A DNA stretch of 64,000 nt from JABFSA01 sp963827515 (GCA_963827515.1 CAWHBF010000021.1:1-64000), one strand, 5' to 3'. Shown: positions 1 through 9,790, counted from the first letter of the stretch. The notes: generated by a model not told the origin, from the sequence alone. Program-made: numbers and translations.

Positions 1-446
1 GATGTACTGCCTCAACTGCGCATGCTGCTGGCGAATGGCGTCGAGCCCCTGACGCAGATTGCGCGTCTGCCCCTTCGGCACCTCGGACAGGATCGCCTTC
101 TCTCGATCCTCGTCCTGTCGATGCCATACCAGAGGATGTCGGCGTCGCTGCCTGACTGGATGGGCATGCCTGGCGGTCCTTGCACCGCCGTCTGCAGGTC
201 CTGCCAGTAGATCGGTCCGACGACGACCAGGTGATCCACCACCTGCAGGATGCTCCACGCGTCAGGCGCCGGCCGGAAGGCGAGCTGGGCGGGCGACAGC
301 CGCGAGACTTCGTCGGCCAGCCAGTGTTCCGTCATGTCGAGATGCGCGATGAGACGCTGGCGCTCCACGTCGGTGAGCGAAGCGGCCCGCAGCGAGAGGC
401 TCAGCATGAGCAGCACGAGGCCAGCGGTTGTGGTTGATGTTCGCAT
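1..446 (-). CDS. DinB-like secreted protein, partial and frameshifted
   Basis: N-terminal signal-type segment (about residues 1-22) is followed by a DinB/YfiT-like four-helix pattern, with the phrases 'HLDMTEHWLADEV', 'AWSILQVVDHL' and 'YWQDLQTA'. After 'DILWYGIDRT' (about position 115) the frame breaks. One base later a second frame continues with 'EKAILSEVPKGQTRNLRQG' and runs off the left edge of the window, so the gene is incomplete at its 3' end. DinB proteins are often metal-binding and in many bacteria act as thiol-dependent transferases or damage-inducible proteins. The exact role is unknown here. The start is the ATG at 446. Confidence 0.7.
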
Positions 447-1049
447 GATTGATGTACCCCCACAGTCTTACAGCGCATGAGGCTGGGTCTCAGAGCAATC
501 GGAATTCCGAATGGCCTCAGCTGACCAGCTCGTGTTTTCTCGGTAGCTCCGAAGCCGTCTGCACTCAAACACTTCGACGAAGAATCCCGCAACAGGACTT
601 TGGCCATTCGTACGCGATCCGCAGATCATGCGGCGCTCACAGTTGCAAAAACCGGGTCGGCCGTCCACATTTCAGGCGTCCAACAAGCGCTGATGCCAGT
701 AAGTACGCACGGACCCAGAATCGGCGCTACCGAGGATACATTTGCGTCAACGTTCCACCTGGCGAATCTTCATAAAAGCCCGATCGTAGGCATCGAGTGC
801 CGCGGCATTGGGATCAACACCAAAACTGGTACCGCGTTCCGCCGAACGTCATTCGCCGATCGTCAGTTGGCGTGTGCTGAGGCCATGATGGAAGTTCGCC
901 ACCGTTCGGGTCGCCGGTACCAGGGACGATGCTTGTCCAGGAGGCCCCTATGAAGCGCGGCGGAAGAACACTGCTCCTCGGGTCAGCGGCTTTGGACGAT
1001 AGACGATATTAGGGCATCCCCGTGGTTGATGGATTACCGGTTATGCGCG
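447..1049. other. Intergenic stretch, no gene seen
   Basis: About 600 bp without a convincing frame on either strand. The open frames present have no signal peptide, no recognisable motif and no ribosome binding site. GC is lower than in the neighbouring genes. Confidence 0.4.
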
Positions 1050-1187
1050 GTGCGCCCCCCCCGACACAGGAGTGAGCCCGCCTATTTCATCTTCGTGGCG
1101 CTCGCGCTGATCTGCCTGGCGCTGCGCGTCGCCCTGCACGCCGTTCCAGAGTTTGTCGAGATAGCTGAAGAGAGCCGCTCTTTATAG
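1050..1187 (+). CDS. Possible small single-span membrane protein
   Basis: A 45-codon frame from a GTG encodes a hydrophobic helix 'AYFIFVALALICLALRVAL' followed by a charged tail 'EIAEESRSL' and a stop. It lies 66 bp upstream of the DUF6152 gene on the same strand. The start is uncertain and there is no strong ribosome binding site. The hydrophobic pattern and clean stop are the only support. No family recognised. Confidence 0.3.
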   Translation: MRPPRHRSEPAYFIFVALALICLALRVALHAVPEFVEIAEESRSL

Positions 1188-1253
1188 TGTTCAGCCAGGA
1201 CGATAAGGTAGTAGGATTTGCCCCGTGTGGCGTCAGTCCACGAGGAGGTGTGC

Positions 1254-1652
1254 ATGACCGCGAAGGCCGCTCGTGTCCTCGTCCTTGCAGGCTTGCTCGC
1301 CGGGTCGCGGCCCTTTGATGCGCACCACGCGTTTTCCGCCGAATTCGACGCCGACAAGCCTGTCAAGCTGACAGGCTCGGTGACAAAGCTCGATTGGACC
1401 AACCCGCACGCCTGGATTTACCTCGACGTCAAGGACGCGTCTGGTAAAGTCGCGAACTGGGGATTCGAGCTCGCGAGCCCGAACGGACTGATGCGGAACG
1501 GCTGGACGCGGTTTTCGTTGAAACCCGGCGACATCGTCACGGTCGAAGGCTTGCGCGCCAAGAACGGCTCGACGAACGCCAACGCCCAGGTGGTCGTGTC
1601 GAGCAGCGGTCGACGTCTGTTCGCGGGGGCGGGCGACGCGCCACAACCGTAA
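1254..1652 (+). CDS. DUF6152 family secreted protein (copy 1)
   Basis: Small exported protein, 132 residues. A signal peptide ends at '..PFDA', and the predicted mature chain starts with His-His ('HHAFSAEFD'). The family motif 'NPHAWIYLDV' follows, then a small beta-rich domain ('KPGDIVTVEGLRAKNGS'). The function of DUF6152 is unknown. The start ATG at 1254 is chosen over the upstream in-frame codon because GAGGAGG lies 6-7 bases before it and it begins the signal peptide. It is 14 bp from the next gene, a GIW-motif protein, so the two are probably co-transcribed; the same pairing recurs at 4.8 and 9.9 kb. Confidence 0.85.
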   Translation: MTAKAARVLVLAGLLAGSRPFDAHHAFSAEFDADKPVKLTGSVTKLDWTNPHAWIYLDVKDASGKVANWGFELASPNGLMRNGWTRFSLKPGDIVTVEGLRAKNGSTNANAQVVVSSSGRRLFAGAGDAPQP

Positions 1653-1666
1653 CGGAGGCCGACCTG

Positions 1667-2513
1667 ATGCGGCGATTCACCGGTGCAGCGGTCATGATCG
1701 CCGCCCTTTCAGTTTCAGTGTCGGCGCAGTGGCCCAGGCGTGAGCCGCCGGGGGTTCCCAAAGGCGCCGACGGCAGGGTGAATCTGGCTGCGCCGGCGCC
1801 GCGGGCGCCCGACGGCAAACCGGACATGGGAGGCATCTGGGAAGTGTCGCCGCGGCGCGAGGAGCCGGGCACCGCGCCGCCGGGGCGTCCTCCGCTGGCG
1901 GTGTTCGCGAACATCGGCGTGAATGTCCCGGAGGGTCTGCCGTTCCAACCGTGGGCGGCGGAGCTCTCCAGGAAGCGCGTCGCGAATCAGCGGTACGACA
2001 ACCCGGACGCGCTGTGCCTCCCGCAGGGCCCGCTTGAGTACCACTTGGATCCGCAGCCTCGAGAGATTATCCACACGCCTCGCAAGACGTTGATCGTCTA
2101 CGAGTCGAATTACGGATGGCGGACGATCTACACCGATGGCCGGCGCCTTCCGAAGCAGGGGGAGCCGCAGCCGGTACTGGCACGGGTACTCCGTGGGCCA
2201 TTGGGAGGGCGACACCTTCGTGGTGGAATCGAACAACTTCCGCGGAGTGCAGGGCGGCAACGCCGCCGACGCGTGGTTGGACCAGATGGGCAGCCCGTAC
2301 ACAGATGCCTTACAGCTGACAGAGCGATTCCGCCGCGTGAACTTCGGCAACATGGAGATCGATGTCACGATTGACGACCCGAAGGCGTACACCAGACCTT
2401 TCACGGTCAGGGTCGAGCACCGGATCGTCGCCGACGGCTGGGAGATGACCGAGTTCATCTGCCACGAGAACCAGAAGTTTCTAGAGATGACGGGGCGGGC
2501 GCCTGCAAGATAA
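1667..2513 (+). CDS. 'DGxPDLxGIW' family secreted protein, frameshifted (paralogue 1)
   Basis: Exported protein of about 280 residues with a signal peptide (cleavage after 'VSAQ'). It has the family motif 'DGKPDMGGIWE', then 'FQPWAAEL', 'PREIIHTPRKTLIVYE' and 'SVGHWEGDTFVVESNNF', and ends with 'DPKAYTRPFTVRVEH' and 'EFICHENQKF'. The frame breaks near 2170, where one extra G in 'CCGGTACTGG' would explain the shift ('QPYWHGYS' is restored without it). GGAGG stands 8 bases before the ATG. No enzymatic motif is recognisable. The paired Trp/Gly and Asp residues are conserved in all five paralogues of this window. It directly follows a DUF6152 gene. Confidence 0.75.
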
Positions 2514-2622
2514 GTCACAAGGCACAACGCTGTAGAACTGCGGTCACTCAGAACGTCGTCAGGGCTGGGCCGTCGCATAACGGATCTTCCGAAAAGACCG
2601 CTCATCTAATCGTGCCTGGAAA

Positions 2623-2770
2623 TCAGCAGGCGACCGCCTGAAGATGGCCTCGGCGGGCGTACGTGAGAAGCGGTGTGTCACGGGTCATCAGGCGATAACC
2701 GTATTCGCGGGCCGTTGCTGCCAGGAGGCGATCCGTGGGATCGCGAGGCGTTCTCGACGCTGAGTTCATC
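2623..2770 (-). pseudogene. VapC-type PIN-domain toxin, C-terminal fragment
   Basis: The minus strand reads 'RDPTDRLLAATAREYGYR' then 'LMTRDTPLLTYARRGHLQ' and 'AVAC' before a stop. This is the C-terminal part of PIN-domain ribonucleases, with the conserved 'DPxDRLLAATA' and 'TRD' acidic residues. Upstream in the same frame only a weakly similar stretch is seen ('TSEMNSA'). No complete N-terminal half and no antitoxin gene are present, so it looks like a relic. Confidence 0.6.
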
Positions 2771-2979
2771 TCGCTGGTCGACGCAGTCGCAAGCCTCGTC
2801 CCTCGGCCGGTGAAGGCCGAAGAACAGCCTCTGAATCTAACCGAAAACAGTCCGCCATCCGACAGGAGTCTGGCGACGCCGCATAACCTCGTCGGGCGCG
2901 GAGACCGTGCCAGGGCCCCTCATTGTCCCGCGCGCTTTGTCACGGCGCGCCCGAGTGGGCGTTCAATAAGACCCGCCGA

Positions 2980-3764
2980 ATGCGAGATCACCTCAGACCT
3001 GCGCTCGTCGTGACGATTGGTCGGGCGACAGTCTTGTCGCTGGCTGCGGATCGGTTCCGCCGGCCAGGCACGCGCCTACAGGGCCCCGCGGCCTGCCGAG
3101 CGGCAAGCCGAACTTGAACTGGCGTGTGGCAGGCGCTCAACGAAGCCAATTGGGATATCGAAGCCCACGGGGCCGCACCGGTCGCGGTGCTCGAGCTTGG
3201 CGCCAGCGCCTCGGTCCCGGGCGGCCTCGGGCATCGTGGAGGAGCGGCCGCTTCCGTACAGACCCGAGGCGGCACGCCAAGAAGAAGGAGAACTTCGAGA
3301 AGCGGTTGAAGCTCGGATCCAGAGATCAAGTGCTACCTGCCGGGCGTGCCGCGCGCCAATTACATGCCCTATCCGTTCCAGATCATCCAGACCCCGACGT
3401 ACATCATGATGGTCCACACCTACGCGCGCGCCGTGCGCACTATCTACATGGACCGATCACAAGGACGCGCCCGCCGACAGCTGGATGGGATGGTCGAACG
3501 GCCGCTGGGAAGGCGAAACACTCGTCGTCGATACCACTGGCTTCAACGGATACGACATGGTTCGATCGCGCGGGCAATTTCCACAGCGAGGCGCTGCACG
3601 TGGTCGAGCGCTTCACCGCGACGAGCCCCGACCATCTCTTGTACGAGGCCACGATCGAGGATCCGAAGGTATTCACGCGGCCGTGGAAGATCAGCATGCC
3701 GCTATACCGGCGCATGGAAAAGAACGCGCAGCTGATGGAGTTCAATTGCGTGCCGTTCGTCTGA
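2980..3764 (+). CDS. 'GIW' family secreted protein, several frameshifts (paralogue 2)
   Basis: Pieces in three frames join into one protein: 'LPSGKPNLNGVWQALNEANW', then 'GRPLPYRPEAA', 'EIKCYLPGVPRANYMPYPFQ' and 'IIQTPTYIMMVHTYARAVRT'. These are followed by 'GWSNGRWEGETLVVDTTGF', 'ALHVVERF', 'YEATIEDPKVFTRPWKIS' and 'LMEFNCVPFV' before the stop. These are the landmarks of the 'WEGETLVV' family. At least four single-base shifts are needed. The N-terminus is least certain because no clear ribosome binding site precedes the ATG at 2980. It is followed 60 bp later by another member of the family. Confidence 0.65.
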
Positions 3765-3824
3765 AGACCTGATTTACGGCCACCTGCGGAAGGAACCGGG
3801 CAAGATAAAAGCGGGAGGTTGCAT

Positions 3825-4841
3825 ATGCGCCATCGATTGTCTGCTGTCATGGCCGGTGTCGTCGCGATCGTGGGACTGTGCTGGTGCCGGAAGCGGCGCC
3901 GACCGAGGCCCAGACGAGTCAGGCAAAGAAATGGACAGTGCCGCGCACACCTGACGGCCAGCCGGACCTGCAGGGGTTCTGGAACAACACCACGTACACG
4001 CCGCTGCAGCGGCCGAACGACGTCAACAAGGAGTTCTACACACGGAAGAAGCCGTCGCAAGATCAAGCGAGCGGCCGCGGCCGAGAGCGAGCAGACCGGT
4101 ACCCGGAACGGTTGAGGACGTGCACTACGATTTCACGCAGTTCGGCCTCGATCGAAGCCAGGCGCCGCTCGCCATGAACCTCCGCACGTCGCTGATCATG
4201 GACCCGCCAGACGGGAGACTTCCTCCGCTGACCGACGAAGGGCGGAGGCGAACAGCCGCGCGCGCGGAGGCGAGAAAACGGCGGGGCGCGCCGACGGACG
4301 CCGTGCAGAATCAGTCGCTGAGCGTGCGGTGCATCCTGATGGATCGCAATGGGCCGCCGATGCTCGCCGGCGCCTACAACAACAACTATCAGATCGTGCA
4401 GACGCCGGGATACGTGATGATCCTCGTCGAGATGCTCCACGGCGCCGCGCATCATTCCGCTCGACGGGCGCCCGCAGCTACCGCAGAACGTCCGGCAGCT
4501 CGAGGGCAGCTCCGCGGCCGGTGGGAAGGAGAAACGCTCGTCGTCGAGACGACGAATTTCACGGACCAGACGGCATTCCAGGGATCGAGCGAGAACATGC
4601 GTCTCACCGAGCGGTTCACGCGCGTGGACGAGGACACGATTCTTTATCAGCTTCACCGTCGACGATCCGTCGACCTGGACGCGACCGTGGTCGGCCGAGG
4701 TGCCCTGGAGGAAGGCCATCGGTCCGCTGTTCGAGCACGCGTGTCACGAAGGCAACTACGGCATGTACAACACCCTGGCTGGCGCTCGCGCCGAGGAGAA
4801 GCGAGCGGCCGAAGCAGCCGAGATCGAAAACATCGAAGTAA
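3825..4841 (+). CDS. 'GIW' family secreted protein, long form, frameshifted (paralogue 3)
   Basis: A ribosome binding site (GGGAGG) precedes the ATG at 3825 by 6 bases. A signal peptide is followed by 'RTPDGQPDLQGFWNNTTYTP', 'FTQFGLDRSQ', 'SLSVRCILMDRNGPP', 'NNNYQIVQTPGYVMILVEM' and 'GRWEGETLVVETTNFTDQ'. The C-terminal part carries 'RLTERFTRVDEDTILYQF', 'DPSTWTRPWSAEVPW' and 'YEHACHEGNYG'-type residues. Several one-base shifts break the frame (near 3880, 4060, 4110, 4445, 4500, 4650, 4830). The most likely stop is the TAA at 4839-4841, 14 bp before the next gene. It lies between another family member and a DUF6152 gene on the same strand. Confidence 0.65.
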
Positions 4842-4855
4842 GGGAGGACGATTCG

Positions 4856-5269
4856 ATGAGGACAACCTGTTGGGTTGGTGATCGCCGGGTCGGCCTGCTG
4901 CTGGTCGGTGCGCCGCCGATGCGGGCGCATCATGCGTTTTCGGCAGAATTCGACATCAGCAAGCCCCTGAAGCTGCAGGGCACGCTCACGAAATGGGAAA
5001 TGATCAATCCCCACTCCTGGTTTCATGTCGACGTGAAGGGGCCCGACCGAAGCGTCGTGCCGTGGCTCGATCGAAGGCGGAAGCCCGAATCAGCTGATCC
5101 GTCTGGGCGTGACGAAGAACACCTTGAGGTCGGCACGGAGTTCATCATCGAGGGCTATCAGGCGAGGGACGGGACGAACAAAGCCGTCGGCCGGAGCTTC
5201 CTGTTCGCCGACGGACGTAGCCTCTTCGTCGGCGGGTCCGCGCCGGGCGCGGCGGGACCGGCGCAATGA
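4856..5269 (+). CDS. DUF6152 family secreted protein (copy 2)
   Basis: Closest in sequence to copy 1: the signal peptide ends '..PMRA' and the mature part begins 'HHAFSAEFD', then 'KLQGTLTKWEMINPHSWFHV' and 'VGTEFIIEGYQARDGTNK'. The stretch from about 5063 to 5130 is read in a different frame ('IEGGSPNQLIRLGVTKN'), so two compensating indels are likely. The ATG at 4856 has AGGGAGGAC about 8 bases upstream. It ends a three-gene plus-strand run of two GIW-motif genes and this one. Confidence 0.75.
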   Translation: MRTTCWVGDRRVGLLLVGAPPMRAHHAFSAEFDISKPLKLQGTLTKWEMINPHSWFHVDVKGPDRSVVPWLDRRRKPESADPSGRDEEHLEVGTEFIIEGYQARDGTNKAVGRSFLFADGRSLFVGGSAPGAAGPAQ

Positions 5270-5273
5270 AGAA

Positions 5274-5742
5274 CTACTTCTTGAGCGGCCCGACGATCTG
5301 CTTCTGGTTCTCGAAGCTCAGCCAGATTGACACCCGCTCCGTCTTGCTGACGTTTGCGGTCGTGTGTCCTTTGCCCGTCAGGTCATCGATGAACTCGATC
5401 GAGCCCGCCGGCAGATCGACCTTGCCCTCCGCAACCTGGACCTGCCCGCCATCGGTCAGATCGATGATGTAGCGACGCTCGGGGCCGACATGCCAGTCGC
5501 TGAAGCTCCCGGGCTGCGACACGTTCACCCGCATACCCGTGACCTTTTACCATGATTGACTTCGCGTTCAACTCGATCTCCTCGACATGGGACAGACCAT
5601 CGGTACCGGTGTAGATGCGTTTCATCATCGTCGGCTTGCGCCCCTGGGCCACCGCGACATCGCGATCGATGCCTGCCCCCCAGGTGAGACCGATCACGCC
5701 CGCAAGAATCCCCGCCACCAGCCATCTCATCTTTGCGCCCAT
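5274..5742 (-). CDS. Secreted cupin-like protein, frameshifted
   Basis: The N-terminal part (5742 down to about 5545) has a signal peptide ('MGAKMRWLVAGILAGVIGL') and 'KRIYTGTDGLSHVEEIEL'. The second part, in another frame, reads 'PGSFSDWHVGPERRYIIDL', 'VQVAEGKVDLPAGSIEF', 'IDDLTGKGHTTANVS' and 'ERVSIWLSFENQKQIVGPLK'. The order of short beta strands and the 'PGSFxDWHxGPxRRY' phrase are those of small cupins that have lost most metal ligands. AGGAGGA lies 8 bases before the ATG at 5742. One base shift near 5545. The substrate is unknown. Confidence 0.65.
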
Positions 5743-5907
5743 CGGATTGTCCTCCTGTGCCGCACGCCAAGCTGTTACTCTCGCGAGCGAGACCCCCACG
5801 GATTCGCTCACACTACCACCGGACGTTCCAGGGCCCTTACGATGTCCGCGCACGCTCACGCGTGCGCTCTACGTTGTGCGAACGGGGCATCCCGTCTGGC
5901 GTCCACG

Positions 5908-6432
5908 TCAGCGGACCGAGCGGCTCGCGATGCGCACGTCTCGGCGCACGGGCGTGGCATGGGCCACGATGTCCAGCCAGGAGCTGCTGCGCTCGGCCGT
6001 CTCGAGCACCCGCGTCACATCATCGGCCGAGGCGTCGCTCTCGACGCTGACGACGTATCGGACTTCGCTGTAGCCCGGACGCACATCCTGGCTCACGCCG
6101 AGCTCGCCGCGCACGTCGTAGTCCGCCTGAATCTCGACCTCGAGAGAGGTGATTGGCACCTGCAGACGTGCGGCCCACATCGCGTAGCCGATTGCCAGAC
6201 ACGACCCGAGCGCGGCCCGATCGAGCACACCCGGGTTGGGGCGCGGTCCCGTCGCCCCCGTATTTTTCTGTCATGCCTGCCGTGAGTCTCCACGAGCCCT
6301 CCTCGATGTCGCATCGGAGGTCGGCGCCGAGTCTCACACGCGTGACCGCCGTCCCCTGGCCGACCGACGACCGCAGGGTGACGGCGCGCACGTTCCGCTC
6401 GGGGCGTCCTTGATTCCGTCCGGTGTGGCCAT
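5908..6432 (-). CDS. OsmC family protein, frameshifted
   Basis: The composite frame runs 'MATPDGIKDAP', 'ERNVRAVTLRSSVGQGTAVT', 'DIEEGSWRLTAGMTEKYGG', 'PNPGVLDRAALGSCLAIGYA', 'SLEVEIQADYDVRGELG', 'GYSEVRYVVSVESDASADDV'. These are OsmC/Ohr features: the conserved Cys in 'LGSCLA' and an alpha/beta layout. OsmC proteins are thiol peroxidases acting on organic hydroperoxides. The second catalytic Cys is not clear ('AERSSSWLDIV' where many members have Cys). A ribosome binding site (GGAG) precedes the ATG at 6432. Shifts lie near 6408 and 6230, both in runs of C or G. Confidence 0.75.
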
Positions 6433-6561
6433 TCCTGGTCTCCTGATTGGCGACATCATACGCTTGACGTGCTCGACTCCGTCAACGGAAGAATCCGCAG
6501 GTCCGTTTCAGGTCAGCAGTGGGGACAGCTCAGGAGAGTTCGCCGTGCTAGCCTTGGGACC

Positions 6562-7441
6562 ATGTTTCGAAGGCGCCTGTCGGCCGCAGTCGTCCTCGTC
6601 TGGTGTGCGCGGTCCCCATCGCTGCACAGGATGGCGAGAAGCATTTTCTCTGGAAGGTTGAAGGCCCAGGGAACCGGACGGCCTACCTGCTGGGTTCGCT
6701 GCATGTGCTGACGCCCGATTACTATCCGCTCAGTCCGGCGATCAATCAGGCGTTTGCCGAATCCAGGACGCTCGTCGCGGAGGTTGATCTCGACGAGATG
6801 AACGACCCGAGACAGATGATGACGGCGGCGGCCAGGGCGATGTTGACCGACGGGAGGTCGCTCGATCAGCTCGTGGCGCCTGCCACGTATACGGAACTGA
6901 CGAAGCGGGCGGAGGCGGCCGGTCTGCCCATGATGGCCGTCCGGCGAATGAAACCGTGGCTCGTGGCCATCACGCTCATGGCGCCGACGCTGCAGGCGGC
7001 CGGGCTCACCGCCGAGCACGGCGTGGACAGACACTTCTTCGCTCGTGCGAAGGCCGCGGGCATGACGCGGCAGGCGCTCGAGACGCTCGCGTATCAGTTC
7101 GATCGGTTGGACCAGCTGTCCCCTGCGCTCCAGGAGGACATGCTGAGGTCCGCGATGGAAGAATTTGACACCTATGTGGGCAGCGTGAAGGAGATGGCAC
7201 GCGCGTGGGCCGCCGCTGACGTCGACGCGCTGGAGAGGGAGCTGCTGGCGTCGTTCGACCAGTCGCGCGAGCTCTATGACCGCCTGCTGGTGGAACGCAA
7301 CCGAACTGGCTCCCGCACGTGGACACGTGCCTGCAGCAAGATGCGGGATGTTTCATCGTCGTTGGTGCGGCCCATCTCGTCGGTCCCGATGGGTTGCCGA
7401 CGCTGCTCGCGAAGAAGGGCTACCGCGTAACACAGCAGTAG
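6562..7441 (+). CDS. TraB/GumN family protein, frameshifted
   Basis: Signal peptide, then 'LWKVEGPGNRTAYLLGSLHV', 'SRTLVAEVDLDEM', 'MAVRRMKPWLVAITLMAP', 'AEHGVDRHFFARAKAAGM' and 'ALETLAYQFDRLDQLSP'. The end, in another frame, is 'CFIVVGAAHLVGPDGLPTLL'. The two GSxH/GAxH motifs ('GSLHV', 'GAAHLVG') with the 'GVDRHF' motif identify the TraB/PrgY/GumN (ChaN-like Tiki protease) fold, thought to be metallohydrolases. Shifts lie near 6603 (end of the signal peptide) and 7300. About 290 residues, normal for GumN. The ATG at 6562 is chosen because it begins the hydrophobic leader. Confidence 0.8.
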
Positions 7442-7496
7442 TCGGTGACGAAGACGTTCGAGCAAGGCGCGCTCGCACGTCGCCCTGCGGCGGATC

Positions 7497-7949
7497 CTAC
7501 CGCGCTGAAGGCGGCACGGCGGACGGACCGGCCGCGGGAAATCCGGCGCCGCCACCGCCGTCCCAGTCCTTCTCGATGCCGTGGCCGCGCGCGGCGTCGC
7601 CGTGCATCGGCGTCACGAATCCCAGCAGGCACCCGCTCGAGCCGTCCTTGAGCAGGTGACACCGCACCCTGATCGAGTCGCCTGGCTTGACGTCAGTCAC
7701 CTTGATGCCGACCTTCTCGAGCCCGCCGCGCCCGGTCGCCTCGAGCGCCCACGTGGTCGCCTGTCCTTTCGCATCCTTGACCTCTATGTAGATCCACGAG
7801 TGCGGCACCAGGAGATGCAACTCGGTGACCGTTCCCGCCATCGTCGTCCATGTGGCGGTGTCGTAGTTGTTGTGCGAGTGATGCGCCCAGACGGGCTGCA
7901 GCGAGGATGCGGCGCATGCCAGCGCCACCAACAGGCATCTCATCAGCAT
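7497..7949 (-). CDS. DUF6152 family secreted protein (copy 3)
   Basis: 150 residues. Signal peptide to '..QPVWA', then mature 'HHSHNNYDTATWTTM', 'TELHLLVPHSWIYIEV' (here Val replaces Asn of the usual NPH), 'VTDVKPGDSIRVRCHLLKDG' and 'GCLLGFVTPMHGD'. It has a proline/alanine-rich tail. The ATG at 7949 has GGAGGAC 8 bases upstream. It lies 22 bp downstream of the next gene on the minus strand, suggesting a two-gene operon. It is the only copy with extra His residues after the N-terminal pair (HHSH). Confidence 0.85.
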   Translation of the reverse strand: MLMRCLLVALACAASSLQPVWAHHSHNNYDTATWTTMAGTVTELHLLVPHSWIYIEVKDAKGQATTWALEATGRGGLEKVGIKVTDVKPGDSIRVRCHLLKDGSSGCLLGFVTPMHGDAARGHGIEKDWDGGGGAGFPAAGPSAVPPSAR

Positions 7950-7971
7950 GGTTCTGTCCTCCCGAAGACGA

Positions 7972-8634
7972 TCACCTCGCGCGTGGCGGCGGCGGCGCGG
8001 GGAACTTCCATTCGTCGGAATACGTGGGCGAGTAATAGTTTCCATAGCGAATCGACTGGCCCTTCTCATCGAGAAACATCAGCGACTGCTGGAAGAGGCC
8101 TGGCGCCGGCGCTCCCCTGGGCACGGTGGCCTCGAGGACGTAGAGCCGCGTGGAATGCATATTGACGGTCGCGAACGTGCGCGACTCGTCCGCGTTGAGC
8201 AGCTGCAACTGGTGTCCTGACACCAGGTCGGCCACATACCAGCCGTAGAACGTCACCCTGGCGCCTCTCTGCAGGAACTGCCAGGTGGCCCAGACGACGG
8301 CGCCCGCCACGTCACTGCGCCAGGAGTTCATGCACGCGTCACCCTCGCCACCGTTCTGCTGACAGCGTGTGGATCGTTCGGTATGCAGCTTTTCCGCGTC
8401 CTTGTAGTCAACCACCGTCATGGAGTACCGGCCTCGCGCATTCTCGACGCTGTACACGCGCGCCGGCAGTGCGATGCCGTGTTCCGAGGTCCACGCGGTG
8501 TCCCGGACGCTCGGTTCTCCGGGGAAGCTGACGCCGAAGAGATCCCTCGGACTGGCGAACTGGATGAAACCCTGCGCGAGCGACGCGCCGGTCGCAGCCA
8601 GGAGGAGCGCCGTGGTGATGAGAGCCCTAAGCAT
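7972..8634 (-). CDS. Secreted protein of unknown function
   Basis: 220 residues with a signal peptide ('MLRALITTALLLAATGASLA') and an otherwise soluble chain: 'QFASPRDLFGVSFPGEPSVR', 'GRYSMTVVDYKDAEKLHTER', 'TFYGWYVADLVSGHQLQLL' and 'YSPTYSDEWKFPAPPPP'. The phrase 'FGVSFPGEP' followed by 'Y..SMTVVDY' is common in uncharacterised exported proteins of Acidobacteriota. AGGAGG stands 5 bases before the ATG at 8634. Probably in an operon with the DUF6152 gene downstream. Confidence 0.75.
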   Translation of the reverse strand: MLRALITTALLLAATGASLAQGFIQFASPRDLFGVSFPGEPSVRDTAWTSEHGIALPARVYSVENARGRYSMTVVDYKDAEKLHTERSTRCQQNGGEGDACMNSWRSDVAGAVVWATWQFLQRGARVTFYGWYVADLVSGHQLQLLNADESRTFATVNMHSTRLYVLEATVPRGAPAPGLFQQSLMFLDEKGQSIRYGNYYSPTYSDEWKFPAPPPPRAR

Positions 8635-8651
8635 GACGCCTCCTGACTCGC

Positions 8652-9090
8652 CTATCGACTGCCGGTCGCCGTTCCTGGTCTCTGGAAGAACTGCGGGACG
8701 AGGTACGTGAGGTAGCCGTTCAGATCGTCGCTGACGCCGGTACACCTCGCCCGCCTCGGCGTTGAAGGCCACACCGGCAAAGCCGCCGGCGCGCACGCCG
8801 GGTCCGCGGATGATCATCCGGGAGGCACGTCGCCGCTGTCGCCGACCGAGCACTGATGATCCGCACGTGATCGTCGGTTCTTCGATTCCGATCCGGATTC
8901 GTTCAAGCTGCCTAACTTCTTGCTGAGTGAACCGCGAGAACCTGCTCACAGCCAACCCGGTGTCCGTGCGGTGAGTCTCGCCCGAAAGCCCGAGGAAATC
9001 AAGGCGCCACGCTTTCAGGACGTGCGCGCCTGACCGGTGTGGCTGCGGGTCGTCGGTGAAACCCACGATCTTGCGAAGGGACAGTCGCAA
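8652..9090 (-). CDS. Unrecognised protein, frameshifted
   Basis: Two stretches in different frames look coding: 'FSRFTQQEVRQLERIRIG', 'MIIRGPGVRAGGFAGVAF', 'NAEAGEVY' and then 'AGVSDDLNGYLTYLVPQFF', ending 'RPGTATGSR' at the TAG at 8652. The frame break lies near 8745. I do not recognise the family and cannot place the start. The upstream neighbour stops at 9091. It could also be the worn end of a larger gene. Confidence 0.35.
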
Positions 9091-9558
9091 TCAGCGAACC
9101 CGCTCCCAATTCTCAGCTGGGCGTGCGACGCCCACCAAGGCTCCAAATAAGCCACCGAACAAACCTCCCGACCAGGCTCCCAACGCAGCAGCCTCAGCAG
9201 GGTGAGAGCCTCCTCCAACCTGTTCGTGCTGCAACCCCAACGAGACGGCGCCGGCTCCCGCCCCGATCGCTGCGCCCCACTTGGCGCGCTTCCACGCCGA
9301 GTCCTTCCGAGAGAACGATCCACGGCTGACGTCAACTCGGAGCAACGCTGTAACTGGTATGGGTGCCGAGGCAGGTTTTCCGTCGGGACGGAAGATGAGC
9401 GTGTCGGAGGTCAATGCTTCAACACGTCCCGTTACGTTGCGCATTTCCGACGTCCATACTCGGATCCTCGCCCCCACGTTGACCGAAGGAGCTATCTGAG
9501 CACTAAGCTGCGCCGGTGACAGGCAACCGAGCAAGATGGAAATCAACGTCGCTCTCAT
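9091..9558 (-). CDS. Secreted protein with glycine-zipper segment
   Basis: 155 residues. Signal peptide to 'LSAQ'; a small SH3-like part ('VGARIRVWTSEMRNVTGRVE', 'DTLIFRPDG') that sets surface or ligand properties in related proteins; then two Gly/Ala-rich helices ('AAIGAGAGAVSLGL', 'GAWSGGLFGGLFGALVGV'), a glycine-zipper membrane pattern. Function unknown. The ATG at 9558 is chosen for the signal peptide; the frame is open further upstream without a leader. Confidence 0.7.
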   Translation of the reverse strand: MRATLISILLGCLSPAQLSAQIAPSVNVGARIRVWTSEMRNVTGRVEALTSDTLIFRPDGKPASAPIPVTALLRVDVSRGSFSRKDSAWKRAKWGAAIGAGAGAVSLGLQHEQVGGGSHPAEAAALGAWSGGLFGGLFGALVGVARPAENWERVR

Positions 9559-9564
9559 GCGTGA

Positions 9565-9790
9565 TGGTCCGTTCCGGACACATGGGTGACAGTTCCATTC
9601 CGGAGAGACATAGGTAACACTTCGGGCCGAACGGATTCTCAATCGGCTCTAGTCGACACGTCTCATCCCACCTCCGCGCTTGCCGATGCCGCGCTGGACC
9701 CATTCATGAGCCGCTTCGCGTCCCGCAACGGATGACGGACGCTGTTGGGCCATCGACGATCAGCGTGAATGTGAGGACAGGGACGGCCTA
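9565..9790. mobile_element. Possible insertion-sequence end remnant
   Basis: Contains the half-repeated phrase 'ACATGGGTGACA' ... 'ACATAGGTAACA' separated by about 18 bp, each next to a 'CCGGA' string. From memory this is the sort of spacing and wording found just upstream of integrase-core (IS481/IS21-like) transposases. No transposase reading frame is present, so at most an end is left. Confidence 0.25.

Noticed and set aside
1715..2605. 296-codon minus-strand frame opposite the first GIW-motif gene
   Set aside because: No leader or motif; the plus strand carries a clear conserved family with signal peptide and ribosome binding site.
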